DNA from: Sorex araneus
Taxonomy: Eukaryota; Chordata; Mammalia; Eulipotyphla; Soricidae
Assembly (NCBI RefSeq): GCF_027595985.1
Contig: NC_073304.1
Location: forward strand, 145,507,246-145,571,245
Direction of reading: 5' to 3'
Length of the DNA stretch: 64,000 nt
Below, one piece after another: positions 13,070-24,639 of this stretch (its first letter is position 1; every line of letters begins with the position of its first letter). The notes under the pieces are model-generated. The model was not told where the DNA came from, did no database searches, and was given only the letters and a program-made list of their open reading frames with translations. Made by a program: the position numbers and the translations under genes.

Positions 13070-13575
13070 TATTATTTCAGCAGTCAAAAACCTCCAGAAC
13101 CCAGCCACAGCCATGCTCAAAGCCATTCTTCACACACTTGGATGAGCCTGACCCATGAAAGAACTGACAGGGGAATCCAGGTATGTGGGACCTGTGGCTG
13201 AGATCTCCAAGCAAGCCTGCTCAGATCAGGACTGGGTCTCCTCCACCCAAATCCCCAGTTTTCCAGTAGCTTGGCAGCCAAACCCACAAGCTGCCCCCCT
13301 TCCCTGGTGCCATGTAATCTCCTCAATAGCCAAGATCCAGAGACTATAAAACAAAGCTCCCTGAAGAGAGTGATGCAGAATCTCGCATAGCAGAGTCTGG
13401 CAAGCTACTTGTGGCATATTCATATTGAACATGCCAAAAACAGTAACAATAATGGGCCTCATTTCACTGACCCTGAAGATGACAGGGATGAATGGAGACA
13501 TTACTGGCAGCTGCTTGAGCAAAACGATGAACATCGGGATGACAGCTATACAGTAATACAGTGATGCAGTGATGT
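13070..13575 (+). repeat. Unnamed shrew interspersed repeat, fullest copy
   Basis: An approximately 500-bp repeat. Landmarks in order are 'acctccagaacccagccaca' (about 13090), 'ccaagatccagagactataa' (about 13330), 'gtctggcaagctac' (about 13390), 'tgccaaaaacagtaacaat' (about 13432), 'ggagacattactgg' (about 13494) and an imperfect CAGTGAT-type end. The second half matches the minus-strand copy at 51640-51905. I know sequences like it as abundant in shrew genomes but cannot name the family. No coding potential is evident. Confidence 0.65.
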
Positions 13576-14727
13576 GACAGTTTCATTGCACCAGTACAAA
13601 TATATGCTAGTTACATAAGAATGTGAGTGAGGGTTTAGAGGTTATAAGGGAAGTCTTTCAGCTCAGTTTTGAAAAGCAGAAACTACTCAAAAACAAGTAA
13701 AAGTGTTTTTAAAGAATAGTTGAAGAGGAGATGGGTAGGAGCAAGAAAAAAAAGAATGGTTGAAGAAGTCAAAAATAAGGAGGAAAAGAGATCCAGAAGA
13801 AAACAATGGGAATGACAGAAATTAAGAAAAAACTGACAGTCTAGACTGATAAACTGGTTTCATCAATATGAATTTCTAGAATAAGCAAAGTTAGTCCCTG
13901 ATGGAATGCACAAGGCATTTATCCTTGAAGTAGGAATTTATTGGGATGAAGTACAGAAAGCTCGCTGTATGTTGCAGTGGTTTGTGTCTTGATAGGAACA
14001 GTGATTGTAGGGATGTGCACATTGATCAAAACTTACCAAATGCAAATTGGTATAGGCATCTTTCCTGTACATAAATATTAAGTTTTTTCAAAAAAGAAAA
14101 TAAAAAGTGCCTTCTTTGTAAGCCATATTGAAAGTACAGGAATGAAAATTGCAGACTGTAGATGAACCGAAAGATGGAAGTTGAGAGGAATCACAGTGTT
14201 GCCATGAAAGTGGATTTTCCCTTGCTGGTGGGTTCTTGAGAATCCTATGAAAGATTTGCATAGGAAACTCAGAAGGTTACGAGTTAGAATTTATTGTACA
14301 GTTTAAGAAGATGGGTCTGGGTCCCTCTCCAAATATTCAGGACTCTACTCATGTGTGGCACCACCTGTCCTGTCTCTGGCACTGCCACGTTTTCTGCAAG
14401 TCTTCATAAGTCCCATCCCAGTGGTCTAGTTGCCTCCAGTGTACAGTGATCAGGTCTTGTCCTGTGTGTCGCTCTGTCTGGTGTATGCTTTCCTCATCAG
14501 AAATTGTGTCCCTGGGCTTTTCTCAGACTGTACCCCAAAGATCCGCTGATGTATCAGCGTTTCTTAGTCTCCAGTCAGGGCCAGTGGATGTGGTCCAGAT
14601 TCCTATCGCTGGGCCCCTCTCCATAGACCAGCAGTTCTTGTCTGTCCCAACTTTCCTCTTCTCTGGCCATGACCCACAGTGCATATGGGTGAGACTACTG
14701 TACTCAGCACCTTGTTACTGCCTAAGT
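13576..14727. other. Mostly unique DNA, possible old L1 end
   Basis: A stretch near 14015-14090 ('cacattgatcaaaacttacc') resembles the 3' end of ancient mammalian L1s. The rest shows nothing recognisable. Confidence 0.4.
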
Positions 14728-14852
14728 GTGTGCAGAGAGAGAGACAGAGACAGAGACAGAAAGAGGGAGATAGAGAGGGAGAGAGAGACAAAGAGAAAGA
14801 GGGAGAGAGAGGAAAACAGAGAAAAGAGGGAGGGAGAGAGAGAGAGAGAGCT
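14728..14852 (+). repeat. GA-rich simple repeat
   Basis: An impure GAGACA/GAGA microsatellite of about 125 bp. The open frames across it on both strands (runs of Arg/Glu/Lys or Ser/Leu) are products of the repeat. Confidence 0.9.
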
Positions 14853-15561
14853 GGAAGATTTCTTTAATCTGCTGCCATTTACCACCTGCATTCATCCCAT
14901 CATCTACTTTGATTGATTACCTGTGACAGTGCTACAGTGCTACCTGTTAAATGGGCAAAATTTAAAGTGATCTACTAAAATTCACCTGGTGTTCTACCTT
15001 TCCAGTCCTGCTACATCAACAATGGCATTAAAGTTCCCACCTCTAAATTCTTTACCATGTCAGAAAAATAAGCATTATATTAGTCTTTATTATGTATAAG
15101 CAAACTCACTGTTAAATAGTACAATTAATTTAACATGCAAGTAGGAGCAGAGTAAAATACCTAGAGCAGATGTTGATTCATTAGTATTCATATAAAAATC
15201 ATTTATAATTCATATTATTCTACACAAATAAATGCAAGTATAGTCTAAGCAGGCCAGCTAAAAATCCTTAGGAATCTTGTGTTCCCAACGAGTCTTTATT
15301 TTTTGGCTTGTTTTATGTTTATTAAGCTAATGCATTAGTTGATTCCAGGCCATATAACTCCAAACTTTGAAATAGCAAGGCCTGAATGAAACATCTTTTC
15401 CTTTGCTCAAAAAGGATAAAAGTTTCCTGCTAAAAACCAATCAACATGTAGCTAAAGTTACAAACAGCATTTAAATGCAGCCATAAGCCATTAAGCACAA
15501 ATCCAGACTACACTAGCACCAAAGAGGTAGTTTTGGGCATCTGATCTCCTCTGTGCAATGG
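14853..15561. other. Unique AT-rich intergenic DNA
   Basis: Nothing recognisable. Its last bases are the target site of the large L1 insertion that follows. Confidence 0.5.
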
Positions 15562-15870
15562 ACAAACGCTTCTTTTTTTTGCCATGCTTTTTATTTATTT
15601 AATTTGGGGGTAGAGCAACTCCCAGGTGGTGCTGAGGGAGGCCCAGGGCCACTCCTGGCACTCTGGCAGGTAGATTAGTGCTCGGGCTCGGGCTGTGCTG
15701 CTGCTCCAGTTTTGCCTTGCTGTGAGCCACCAGAATCACACCCGGTGTGTATTTTGAATTTAGATGCTCAAGATGATTTCCCATTTTCATCTTTATTACC
15801 AATACCAATCGCATTTATTTCTCATCGCTGGCATCGCATGCCACTTTGTTGTTAAAACAAAACCCCCATC

Positions 15871-15872
<2 letters not shown>

Positions 15873-15909
<37 letters not shown>
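15873..15909 (+). repeat. (GT)n microsatellite
   Basis: About 18 uninterrupted GT units. Confidence 0.95.
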
Positions 15910-15911
<2 letters not shown>

Positions 15912-15950
15912 ACTCTGATGATTGGTTAGGCTTTTCTCAGGGCACTTTGT

Positions 15951-16178
15951 TTCAATGGGAGAGGAGAAGACTGATTATAAGATGCAGGAAAGAAGTTATG
16001 AGGAAATTTAAATATGCTATAGTTTGGTCTTAAGTGGTCATTTTGGTCTTAAGTGGTATTTTCTTTCAATGGGAGGGGAGAAGACTGATTACAAAAGGGC
16101 AGGAAGAAAGTTATGAGGAAATTTAAATGTGCTACAGTTTGGTCTTAAGTGGTCATTTTGGTCTTAAGTGGTAATTTA
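15951..16178 (+). repeat. 114-bp tandem duplication
   Basis: Copies start at 15951 and 16065 with 'ttcaatgggag' and share 'agaagactgatta', 'aagttatgaggaaatttaaa' and a doubled 'ttggtcttaagtggt' near each end. They are about 90% identical, with no evident coding role. Confidence 0.9.
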
Positions 16179-16684
16179 AAAGGAACTTTCATTTGCTGAA
16201 ATCACTAATCTGTACACTTAGAATTTTTGATTTTAGTCATATGGATATTACATTACAATGTACTTATTTTTAACATACCCCCTGAAAAAAAGTTTTTAAT
16301 CTAAAAGGATGATAAGAATGGAAAGATGCAGAGGGGCGCACTGGGGATGGCCCAGGCAAAGGAAGAATGTGGACAGGGAGCTTGAACCCGAGATTCCCGA
16401 CTCTCCGAGTCCAGAGGTATCCCCCTCGAGGTCAGATTTCTCTTTATATTTTTTTTCTTCAATTAGGTCGTCAGATTTTTGAAGACTGTGATCTGGATTA
16501 CTTTTCATTTCTTACAGAACAAAACCCGGACCAAGGCTGTTGCTCGACATTTCTTCAATTCACTTAGATAAAATAGTGTTGAGTCTGTGGTGAATGGGCC
16601 CCTGTCTCCTACCAGTAGTTTACTACAAATACACTAGAACAAAATGAGAGTAAGAAAGCAAGAGACCTCAGCAGTATTATGTAT

Positions 16685-16811
16685 TTTTGGGGGGTGGTGG
16701 TGATGAGCTTTGGGCCACACCTGGTCCACCAGGTTCATGGGTGTGGTCATTGGGATTGAAACTGGCTGGCATCAAGATAGTTTATCTTCTGTACGATCTC
16801 TTGGTCCCCAG
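16685..16811 (-). repeat. Diverged shrew-type SINE, minus strand
   Basis: A reversed SINE body ('gggccacacctgg', 'cattgggattgaaac', 'acgatctcttggtcccca'). It has internal losses and no clear target-site duplication. Confidence 0.55.
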
Positions 16812-16949
16812 TTTTAAGCTACATGCTCTCTTTTGAATTCTGTTCTTCCAAATACATTTACTCCTTTCTCAGTACAAAATGTATGAGATCCTGAGGGCTA
16901 GCCTCTAAGAAATGATTCCATATTAACACATAATTTGAGGTAATTATTC

Positions 16950-17081
16950 CTCTTCCTTCCTTCCTTCTTTCCTTCCTTCCTTCCTTCCTTCCTTCCTTCC
17001 TTCCTTCCTTCCTTCCTTCCTTCTTTCCTTCCTTCTTTCCTTCCTTCCTTCCTTCCTTTCTCTTTTCTCTCTCTCCATTTC

Positions 17082-17160
<79 letters not shown>

Positions 17161-17173
17161 CTCTCTCTTTCTT

Positions 17174-17271
<98 letters not shown>

Positions 17272-17275
17272 TTAT
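16950..17275 (+). repeat. (CCTT)n and (CTTT)n microsatellites
   Basis: Tetranucleotide runs: CCTT units from about 16950 to 17060, then CTTT units with CT interruptions to 17275. On the minus strand this is an (AAAG)n tail directly after the L1 3' end and probably grew from its poly(A). Confidence 0.95.
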
Positions 17276-17725
17276 ACTTTATTTATTTTTAATTAGTGAG
17301 TCAGCGTGAGGGTACAGTTACAGATTTATACATTTTTGTGCTCATGTTTCCGCCATACAGATTTCGAGAGCCCATCCCTTCACCAGTGCCCATTCTATAC
17401 CACCAGTAAACCCAGCGTCCCTCCCACCCACCCCAGGCCCATCTTCCCCCACCCAACACTGCCACTATAGCAGGGTATTCCCTTTTGTTCTCTCTCTCTA
17501 ATTAGGCTTTGTGGTTTGCAATAAAGGTGTTGAGTGGCCATTGTGTTCACTCTCTAGCCTACATTCCCATGCATCACCCTTCCCCCCCATGACCTCCGAT
17601 CACACTTTACTTGGTGTACCCTTCTCTGAGTTGCCCAGAATGAGAGACCAGCCTCCAAGCCATGGAGTCAACCTCCTGGTACTAATTTCTACTATTCTTG
17701 GGTGTTAGTTTCCTAGTCTATTATT

Positions 17726-20700
17726 CTATATTCCATAGATGAGTGCAATATTTCTATGTCTGTCTCTCTCTTTCTGACTCATTTCACTTAGCATGATTCT
17801 TTCCATGATGATCCACTTATATGCAAAGTTCATGACCTCATTTTTTCTAACAGCTGCATAGTATTCCATTGTATAGATGTACCAAAGTTTCTTCAACCAG
17901 TCATCTGTTCTAGGGCACTTGGGTTTTTTCCAGATTCTGGCTATTTTAAACAGTGCTGCGATGAACATATAAGTACAGATGTCATTTCGACTATACTTTT
18001 TTGCTTCTCTGGGATATATTCCCAGCAGTGATATTGCTGGGTCAAATGGGAGTTCAACCTCTGGTTTTTTGAGAATCGTCCATACTGTTTTCCAAAAGGG
18101 CTGAACTTGTCAGCATTCCCACCAGCAGTGTAGAAGGGTCCCTTTCTCCCCACATCCTCTCCAACACTGGTTGCTTTTGTTCTTTTGAATGTGTGCTAGT
18201 CTCTGTGGTGTGAGGTGGTATCTCATGGTTGTTTTGATCTGCATCTCTCTGATGATTAGTGATGTAGAGCACTTTTTCATGTGCCGTTTGGCCATTCATA
18301 TCTCTTCCTTGGGAAAGTTTCTGTTCATTTCTTCGCCCCTTTTTCTGATGGGGTTCGGATGTTTTCTTCTTGTAGAGCTCAACCAATGCTTTATATACCA
18401 TTGATATCAACCTCCTATCTAATGGGTATTGTGTAAATATCCTTTCCCATTCTGTAGATAGTCTTTGAATTCTGGTCACTGTGTCTTTTGCGGTGCAGAA
18501 GATTTTTAGTTTAATGTAGTCCCATTTGTTGATCTCTATTTCTACTAGATTGCTTAGTTCCGTGTCATCTTTGAAGATACCTTTATCTTCAATATCGTGG
18601 AGGGTTTTGCCGACCTTGTCTTCAATGTACCTTATGGTTTGTGGTCTGATGTTGAGGTCTTTAATCAATTTTGATCTGACTTTTGTGCATGGTGTCAGGT
18701 CGAGGTCTAAGCCCATTTTTTTACATGTGGTTGTCCAGTTGTGCCAGCACCATTTGTTAAAGAGGCTTTCCTTGCTCACTTCACATCTCTTGCTCCCTTA
18801 TCAAAGATTAGATGATCATACATTTGAGGTTGTATGTAGGGGTATTCCACTCTGTTCCATTGGTCTTCGGCTCTGCCTTTGTTCCAGTACCATGCTGTTT
18901 TAATTGTTACCGCTTTGTAGTAGAGTTTAAGGTTGGGGAGGGTGATGCCTCCCATCATCTTTTCCCAACAATTGTCTTAGCTATCCGTGGGCGTTTATTG
19001 TTCCATATAAATTTCAGTATTGCTTGATCCGTTTCTTTGAAGAATGACATGGGTATCCTTATAGGGATCGCGTTGAATCTGTATAATGCTTTGGGGAGAA
19101 TTGCCACTTTGACCATGTTTATTCTCCCTATACATGAACAGGGGATATGTTTCCATTTCCTCATGTCCTCTTTTATTTCATGGAGTAGCGTTTTATAGTT
19201 TTCTTTGTAGAGGTCCTTTACTTCTTTAGTTAAGCTGATTTCGAGGTATTTGATTTTCTGGGGCACGATTGTGCGATTGTGAACGGGATTGCTTTTTTCA
19301 TGTCCCTTTCCTCTGTCTCATTGTTTGCATATAGGAAGGCCATGGATTTTTGGGTATTGGTTTTATAGCCTAGACTTTACTGTACAGGTCAATTGTTTCT
19401 AAGAGTTTCTTACTAGAGTTTTTAGGCTTCTCTAAGTATAATATCATATCGTCTGCGAATAGTGAGAGCTTGATTTCTTCCTTTCCGATATGAATCCCTT
19501 CAATATCTTTTGCTTGTCTGATGGCTATTGCTAATACTTCCAGTAGTATATTAAAGAGAAGTGGTGAGAGTGGGCATCCTTGGCTTGTCCCTGATCTTAG
19601 AGGGAAGGCCCTTAGTTTTTCTCCATTGATGATAATGCTTGCCATAGGTTCGTGGTAGATGGCTTTGACTATCTTGAGGAAAGTTCCTCCAAAACCCATT
19701 TTGGTGAGAGTTTTTATCATGAATGGGTGTTGGATCTTGTCAAATGCTTTCTCTGCATCTATTCATATGATCATATGGTTTTTATCTTTACTTTTGTTGA
19801 TATGATGGATTATGTTGATTGATTTATGAACGTTAAACCATCCTTGCATCCCTGGGATGAATCCCACTTGGTCATGGGGTATGATCTTTTTGATGAGTTG
19901 TTGGATTCTATTTGCTAATATTTTGTTGAGGATCTTCGCATCGGTGTTCATCAAGGATATTGGTCTATAGTTTTCTTTGTTAGTGGTGTCTTTGTTTGCT
20001 TTTGGTATTAGGGAGATATGTGCCTCATAGTAACTGTTCGAAAGGGTTCCTGTCTTTTCAATTTCCTGGAAGAGCTTGAGAAGAACTGGCCAAAAGTCTT
20101 CTTTAAATGTTTGGAAGAATTCGCCAGTGAATCGTCTGGACCTGGGCTTTTGTTTTGGGGTAGACTTTTGATTACAGTTTCGATTTCCGTGATATTTATG
20201 GGCCTATTCAGGTATTTCAGGTCTTCTTGGTTCAGTCTTGGGAGATTGTAGGAATCAAGGAATTCGTCCATTTCTTTTGGGTTCTCTTCTTTCATGGCAT
20301 ACAGACTTTCAAAGTAGTCTGATGATTTTTTGAATCTCCTTGGTTTCTGTTATGATGTCCCCCTTTTCATTTCTGATTCGGTTTATTAGGGTTTTCTCTC
20401 TTTCTTCCTTTGTGAGTCTTGCTAGCGGTTTATCAATCTTATTTATTTTCTCGGAGAACGAGCTCTTTGTTTCATTGATCTTTCGGATTGTTTTTCGGGT
20501 TTCCATATCATTAATTTCTGCTCTAAATTTTATCATTTCTTTCCTTCGATCTGGTCTGGGTTCCTTTTGCTGGTCCTCTTCTAAGATCTTGAGCTGCGAA
20601 GTCAACCTATATATATAGGCCCTTTCTTCCTTCCTGAGGAATGCTTGCAGAGCTATAAATTTTCCCCTTAACACAGCTTTAGCTGCGTCCCATATGTTCT

Positions 20701-21547
20701 GGTAGTTTTTGTCTTCATTCTCATTTGTTTCGAGGTATCTCTTGATTTCTTCCTTGATTTCCTTCGTGACCCACTCATTGTTCAATAGTGAGTTGTTTAA
20801 TTTCCAAGTGTTTGATTTGGTTCTCCGCGTCTGTGCATGATTAACTTCCATCTTCAGTGCATCATGTTCTGAGAAGATAGTTGATACAATTTCTATCTTC
20901 CCGATTCTATTAAGGTATAATTTTTGACCCAGAACGTGGTCTATTTTGGAAAATGGTCTATGTGCGCTGGAAAAGAATGTGTATTCTTGCTTTTGGGGGT
21001 GTATAGCCCTGTATAGGTCTATTAGCTCTGCATCTTCCATTTCTTCTTCAGAGCCATTGTTTCCTTGCTGAGTGTTGTTCTTGTCGATCTATCCAGAGGT
21101 GATAAAGCAGTGTTGAAGTCTCCTACTACTATCGTGGTGCTAGTTATGTTCTCCTTAAATTCTGTTAGTAGTTCTTTTAGGTATTTAGCTGGTCGTTCAT
21201 TAGGTGCATATACATTTAATAGTGTGATTTCTTCCTGTTGTACATATCCCTTGATGAATAGGAAATGACCTTTGCTGTCCCTTCTAATCTTTTTCAGCCT
21301 GAAGTCTATGTTGTCGGATATTAGTATGGCCACTCCCGCTTTTTTGAGGGAGCTGTTTGCTTGTAGGATTGTTTTCCATCCTTTGATTTTTGAGTCTGTG
21401 TTTATTCTGAATATTCAGATGTGTTTCTTGTAGGCAGCAGAAAGTTGGGTTTAGTTTCTGAATCCATTTTGCCACTCTGTGCCTCTTGATTGGTGCATTT
21501 AGACCGTTAACATTAAGAGAAATTATTATCATGGGATTTTGTGCCAT
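17726..21547 (-). pseudogene. LINE-1 ORF2 (copy B), about ten frameshifts/stops
   Basis: The L1 endonuclease/reverse transcriptase read on the minus strand. The start at 21547 gives MAQNPMIIISLNVNGLNAPI and a QETHL endonuclease motif. Long open segments are 21040-20309 (243 codons) and 18779-18054 (241 codons). The RT core segment 19720-19370 keeps [12 protein letters not shown] and the catalytic FADD. The cysteine-rich C-terminus ([14 protein letters not shown]) lies near 18110-18160, and ERDRHRNIALIYGI ends the protein at 17726. Catalytic residues survive but the frame is broken repeatedly, so it is no longer active in cis. This is the least decayed ORF2 in the window along with the one at 53208-57195. 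Confidence 0.9.
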
Positions 21548-21590
21548 TTTTCTATAGGGTTTGTTGTTCTTATAGGTTTTTCTCCTTGTC

Positions 21591-22546
21591 TTATAGTAGC
21601 CCTTTGAGTCCTTTTAAACTTGGTCTTGAGTCTATGAAGTTCCTGAGCTGTTGTTTCTCCGTGAAATAGTGTATGGTTCCTTCAAGTTTAATTGAGAGTT
21701 TAGCCGGGTAAAGTATTCTTGGTGAGGCATTCATTTCATTGAGTTTTTTCACTATATCCCACCATTTCCTTCGGGCTTGGAAGGTTTCTTCCGATAGGTC
21801 TGCTGTGAGTCTAAGGAGTGCTCCTTTGTATATGATCTCCTTCTTTGATCTTGCTGCTTGCAGTATTGTGTCTCTATCCATAGCATCCATCATTCTGACT
21901 ATGATATGCCTTGGGGATTTTTTTATTTGGGTCCCTTTTAGCTGCTTCCCTTCGGACTCCTTGAATCTGGATGTCCATATTTTCTAGTTCTGGGAATTTC
22001 TTAGCAATGATGTCTTTAATTGTGTTTTTTTTCATTAGGATTGGTCCCCTGTGGTTCTGGTACTCCAATGATTCTTATGTTGTTTCTCTTGAGGTCATCC
22101 CCTAGGACTCTAATTCACTCTAGAGCTGTTTTGAGGTCTTTTGCCATTATTTGTTGTTGCCTATATGCTTTCTGCAGCTCGTCTTCAAGATCACTGATTC
22201 TTTCTTCGGCAGTAGTCATTCTACTGTTAAGGGCTCCTACTGAGTTTTTTTATTTCATCTACCAATTCTTTTAGTTGTGTCACTTCTGATCGTAGCTTCG
22301 AAATTTCTGCTCTCATTTCTTCCTGAATTATCTTGGTGGATCATTCCAATGCTGCATCCATATCCTCCCTTAATTTATTGGATGTTCCCTCCATAGTTGC
22401 TTTGAGTTGTTCAACCATCTTCACGATTTCCTCTCTGAATTCTTTATCTGAGAGGAGACTGTATTTCTGGGGAGTCATTGCTGGGTTTGCTGAGATTCTC
22501 CCTTCCATCTCTGCTGGTGGTGGGGATTTCCGCTGTTTTTCTTCAT
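21591..22546 (-). pseudogene. LINE-1 ORF1 (copy B), broken
   Basis: A possible start is the ATG at 22546, followed by a coiled-coil region (about 22440-22150) with stops. The RRM/C-terminal half at 21893-21591 is open and ends SLKGLKGLL with a TAA. The 43-base gap to ORF2 matches the other copies. The product in intact relatives is the L1 RNA-binding chaperone. Confidence 0.75.
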
Positions 22547-22944
22547 GTTGTTATGGGTTTTACTGTTAGGCGCTCTCCTTAGAGGAGTCTCAAGAGAAAG
22601 CGTGGAGCTATGATCTTTTTACAAAGGACTTTATGTGCAGCTTGATGTGTTCACTGACAGTTTTTAAAAATTAGGATAGGCTAGGTCAGTTGACTGTTAA
22701 TATATAGTGACTAAGATGACCCGGGTATTCTTCAGAGGAATAGATTCTATCAATTATGGCCAAAGCACAATGCAATGAGTGGGGAAAATATGGCCGCCGC
22801 TCCAGAAGGAGGCCACACCCCTTTGAGGCCACGCCCCTGGCTGTGGCCACGCCCCTAACACCCTGGTGAGGAGGGAAAGTTGGGGGCCGCCTCATGGAGA
22901 GTGAGAGGCGCGAGTCGGGCCTGGGGTCTCCGGACCCCCAAAAA
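22547..22944 (-). promoter_or_regulatory. LINE-1 5' UTR / internal promoter (copy B)
   Basis: A GC-rich block upstream of ORF1 with CpGs, starting on the minus strand at GGGGGTCCGGAG. It holds three near-identical boxes, GGGGCGTGGCC or GGGGTGTGGCC on the minus strand (22845-22855, 22827-22837, 22811-22821), at 16-18 bp spacing, resembling Sp/KLF sites. A possible YY1-like site (AAAATATGGCCGCC on the plus strand) lies at 22785-22798. Promoter function is inferred from its place at the L1 5' end. Confidence 0.65.
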
Positions 22945-23135
22945 ACAAACGCTTCTTAATGAGAGGCCAGAACTTGACTGCTGACATTGCTTTAACTTCA
23001 AACTTAGCATCTGCAGAGCTCAAGATTTTTTCTGAGGTTGTTTTCACTTATGACCTTAACATGAAAAGTTGTTTCCATAGTAAAGGCTCCTTTCCTGACA
23101 CTTTTGAGCCTACAAGTCAAAGGGTAGTGTTTAAT

Positions 23136-23336
23136 TGTAGTCATCTTTTTGTTGTTTGTTTGGGGTCCACAGCTGAGGGTACTCAGAGCTTATTCCTGAG
23201 ACTGTACTCAGGGATCACTCCTGACAGGCTCAGGGGACATTCTGGCATTATGGGGTTGAACCCATGTCTGCTATGCACAAGAAAAGCACCAGATTCACTG
23301 TACTATCTCTCTGGCCACTAACTGTAGCCATCTTTT
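23136..23336 (-). mobile_element. Shrew-type SINE with TSD
   Basis: The SINE body at 23150-23322 is in reverse ('gactgtactcagggatcact', 'ggggttgaaccca', 'actatctctctggcc'). Flanking repeats TGTAGTCATCTTTT (23136-23149) and TGTAGCCATCTTTT (23323-23336) differ at one base. Confidence 0.85.
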
Positions 23337-23353
23337 AAAAAAAAATTTTAATT

Positions 23354-23737
23354 AAAGAATTGTGATCTTGGCCAAGGCACCTGGGTTAGAGAAGGGATCA
23401 TTAAGTCAATGATGGTTGGAGGAATTGCTCAGGATGAGAGATTGTGCTGAAAGTAGATAAAGAACCAAACATGATGGCCTCTCATTATGCAAACTATAAT
23501 GCCCAAAAGTAGGGAGAGAGAATAATAAGGAAAGTGTCTCTCATAGAGGTAGGGGGTGGCACAGGGTGGGGGTGATGAGAACGATACTGGGGAAATTGGT
23601 GGTGGAAAATGTACACTGGTAGAGGGATGGGTGTTCAACCATTGTATGATGAAATTAAATCATGAAAGCTTTGTAACTATATCTCACAGTGATTCAATAA
23701 AAAATAAAATAAAACAAATTTTAAAAAAGAACTGTGA
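23354..23737 (+). mobile_element. LINE-1 3' UTR fragment with TSD
   Basis: A severely 5'-truncated L1 holding only the 3' UTR (homologous to 32870-33200), ending at 'gtgattcaataaa' and an A-rich tail. Flanks AAAGAATTGTGA (23354-23365) and AAAGAACTGTGA (23726-23737) differ at one base. It inserted at the 3' tip of the older minus-strand tail that follows. Confidence 0.8.
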
Positions 23738-23945
23738 CTTACAAAGTCATTGATAATTGAGTTTTAGGCATATAGTACTTCAACACCAATTCCACCACCA
23801 TTGTCAACTTCTCTCCACCTGTTTTCCTATATTCCGTACCACAATCCCCACCCATCCCACCATTGACAGGCACATTACAGTTTGATGGTTGTGGCTTACA
23901 TCTCATGTATTCAGTGTTGTTGAGTCTGTGCTTTGGATGTACAGC
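23738..23945 (-). repeat. Older LINE-1 3' tail, minus strand
   Basis: A reverse-orientation L1 tail block ('aacaccaattccaccacc', then 'acttctctccacct'), diverged from the younger tails. Confidence 0.55.
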
Positions 23946-24102
23946 TATACCACTCTCACACATCTTAAGACGGAAATTTATTTAGATTATTTAGATTATT
24001 AAAAGGAGGAAGGGAAGAAACCAGATCTGTTTTTAAAAAGAGCGATATTCAGTCTGGTGCAGGAGAACTGGGAGGCAGAGAAGAGAGTTTCTTTTTGTGC
24101 AC

Positions 24103-24262
24103 TTTTTGTTTTGTTTTGAGGAACACACCCAGCAGTGTTCAGGGCATGTTCCTGGCTCAGGAACCACTCCTGGAGTACTCAGGAAGCTTATGTGGTGCTG
24201 GGGGTTGAACCCTGGTTAACTATGTGCAGAGCAAGTGACTTTTGTACTATCTTTTCTGCCGT
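24103..24262 (-). repeat. Shrew-type SINE, minus strand
   Basis: A T-rich start, then 'acacacccagcagtgttcag', 'gctgggggttgaaccctgg' (reverse B box) and the decayed head 'ctatcttttctgcc'. Confidence 0.7.
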
Positions 24263-24639
24263 GCTGCATTTTATTTTTGATGGCATCAGTAAGATGAAGA
24301 CAGTTTATGGTTTCTGTTTTGTCTTGAGAAGAGTTAAGTAGAGTATTGGACAGAAAAACAAACAGATCTCCAGTCATTGAAAAAAACTGAGCAGAGGATA
24401 TAGAGAAGCAGCAAGCAAGCAATGGATGTGGGAGGGGGATGTGTATTTAGACAGTGCAATGCCAACTCCAGTAATTTGTTATATATTGTTGCACATGCAG
24501 ATTCATGCCACAATATTACCTCTGAAATAATATACAAAGCAAACTTTTATTTTTCTACAGTAAAGATATACTACAATTTGTAAACCTTTATTTTATTTGT
24601 AACATTATTGTAAACAGGAGTTTACAATAAGCTTTTTAT

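Larger units (their letters stand above)
15575..16949 (-). other. Putative 3'-transduced segment of L1 copy B
   Basis: Non-L1 DNA inside the L1 TSD pair. On the minus strand it ends with AATAAA about 9 bases before an A-run that abuts the TSD. It contains a possible decayed SINE (15601-15735), a (GT)n run (15873-15909), a 114-bp tandem duplication (15951-16178) and a minus-strand SINE (16685-16811). If transduced, these were copied from the source locus of the L1. Confidence 0.6.
15562..22957 (-). mobile_element. Full-length LINE-1 (copy B) with candidate 3' transduction
   Basis: A 13-bp direct repeat, ACAAACGCTTCTT, lies at 15562-15574 and 22945-22957. Between the two repeats, reading the minus strand, are a GC-rich L1 5' UTR (22944-22547), ORF1, ORF2, the L1 3' UTR, an (AAAG)n-type tail (17275-17080), then about 1.5 kb of non-L1 DNA ending in AATAAA and a short A-run (15580-15573). 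The target reads ATT/AAGAAG on the minus strand, close to the L1 endonuclease consensus TT/AAAA. This is what a read-through L1 transcript polyadenylated at a downstream site would leave. Alternative: chance similarity of the flanks, which is unlikely at 13 exact bases placed at both element ends. Confidence 0.75.

Noticed and set aside
14446..14916. 156-codon plus-strand frame
   Set aside because: Half of it is the GA-rich repeat at 14728-14852. The other half has no familiar domain or splice context.
16950..17275. CRISPR-like or satellite array
   Set aside because: It is a plain tetranucleotide microsatellite with no spacers, in a mammalian genome.
18054..18779. 241-codon minus-strand frame as an independent gene
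   Set aside because: It is the C-terminal third of L1 ORF2 in copy B, bounded by frameshifts.
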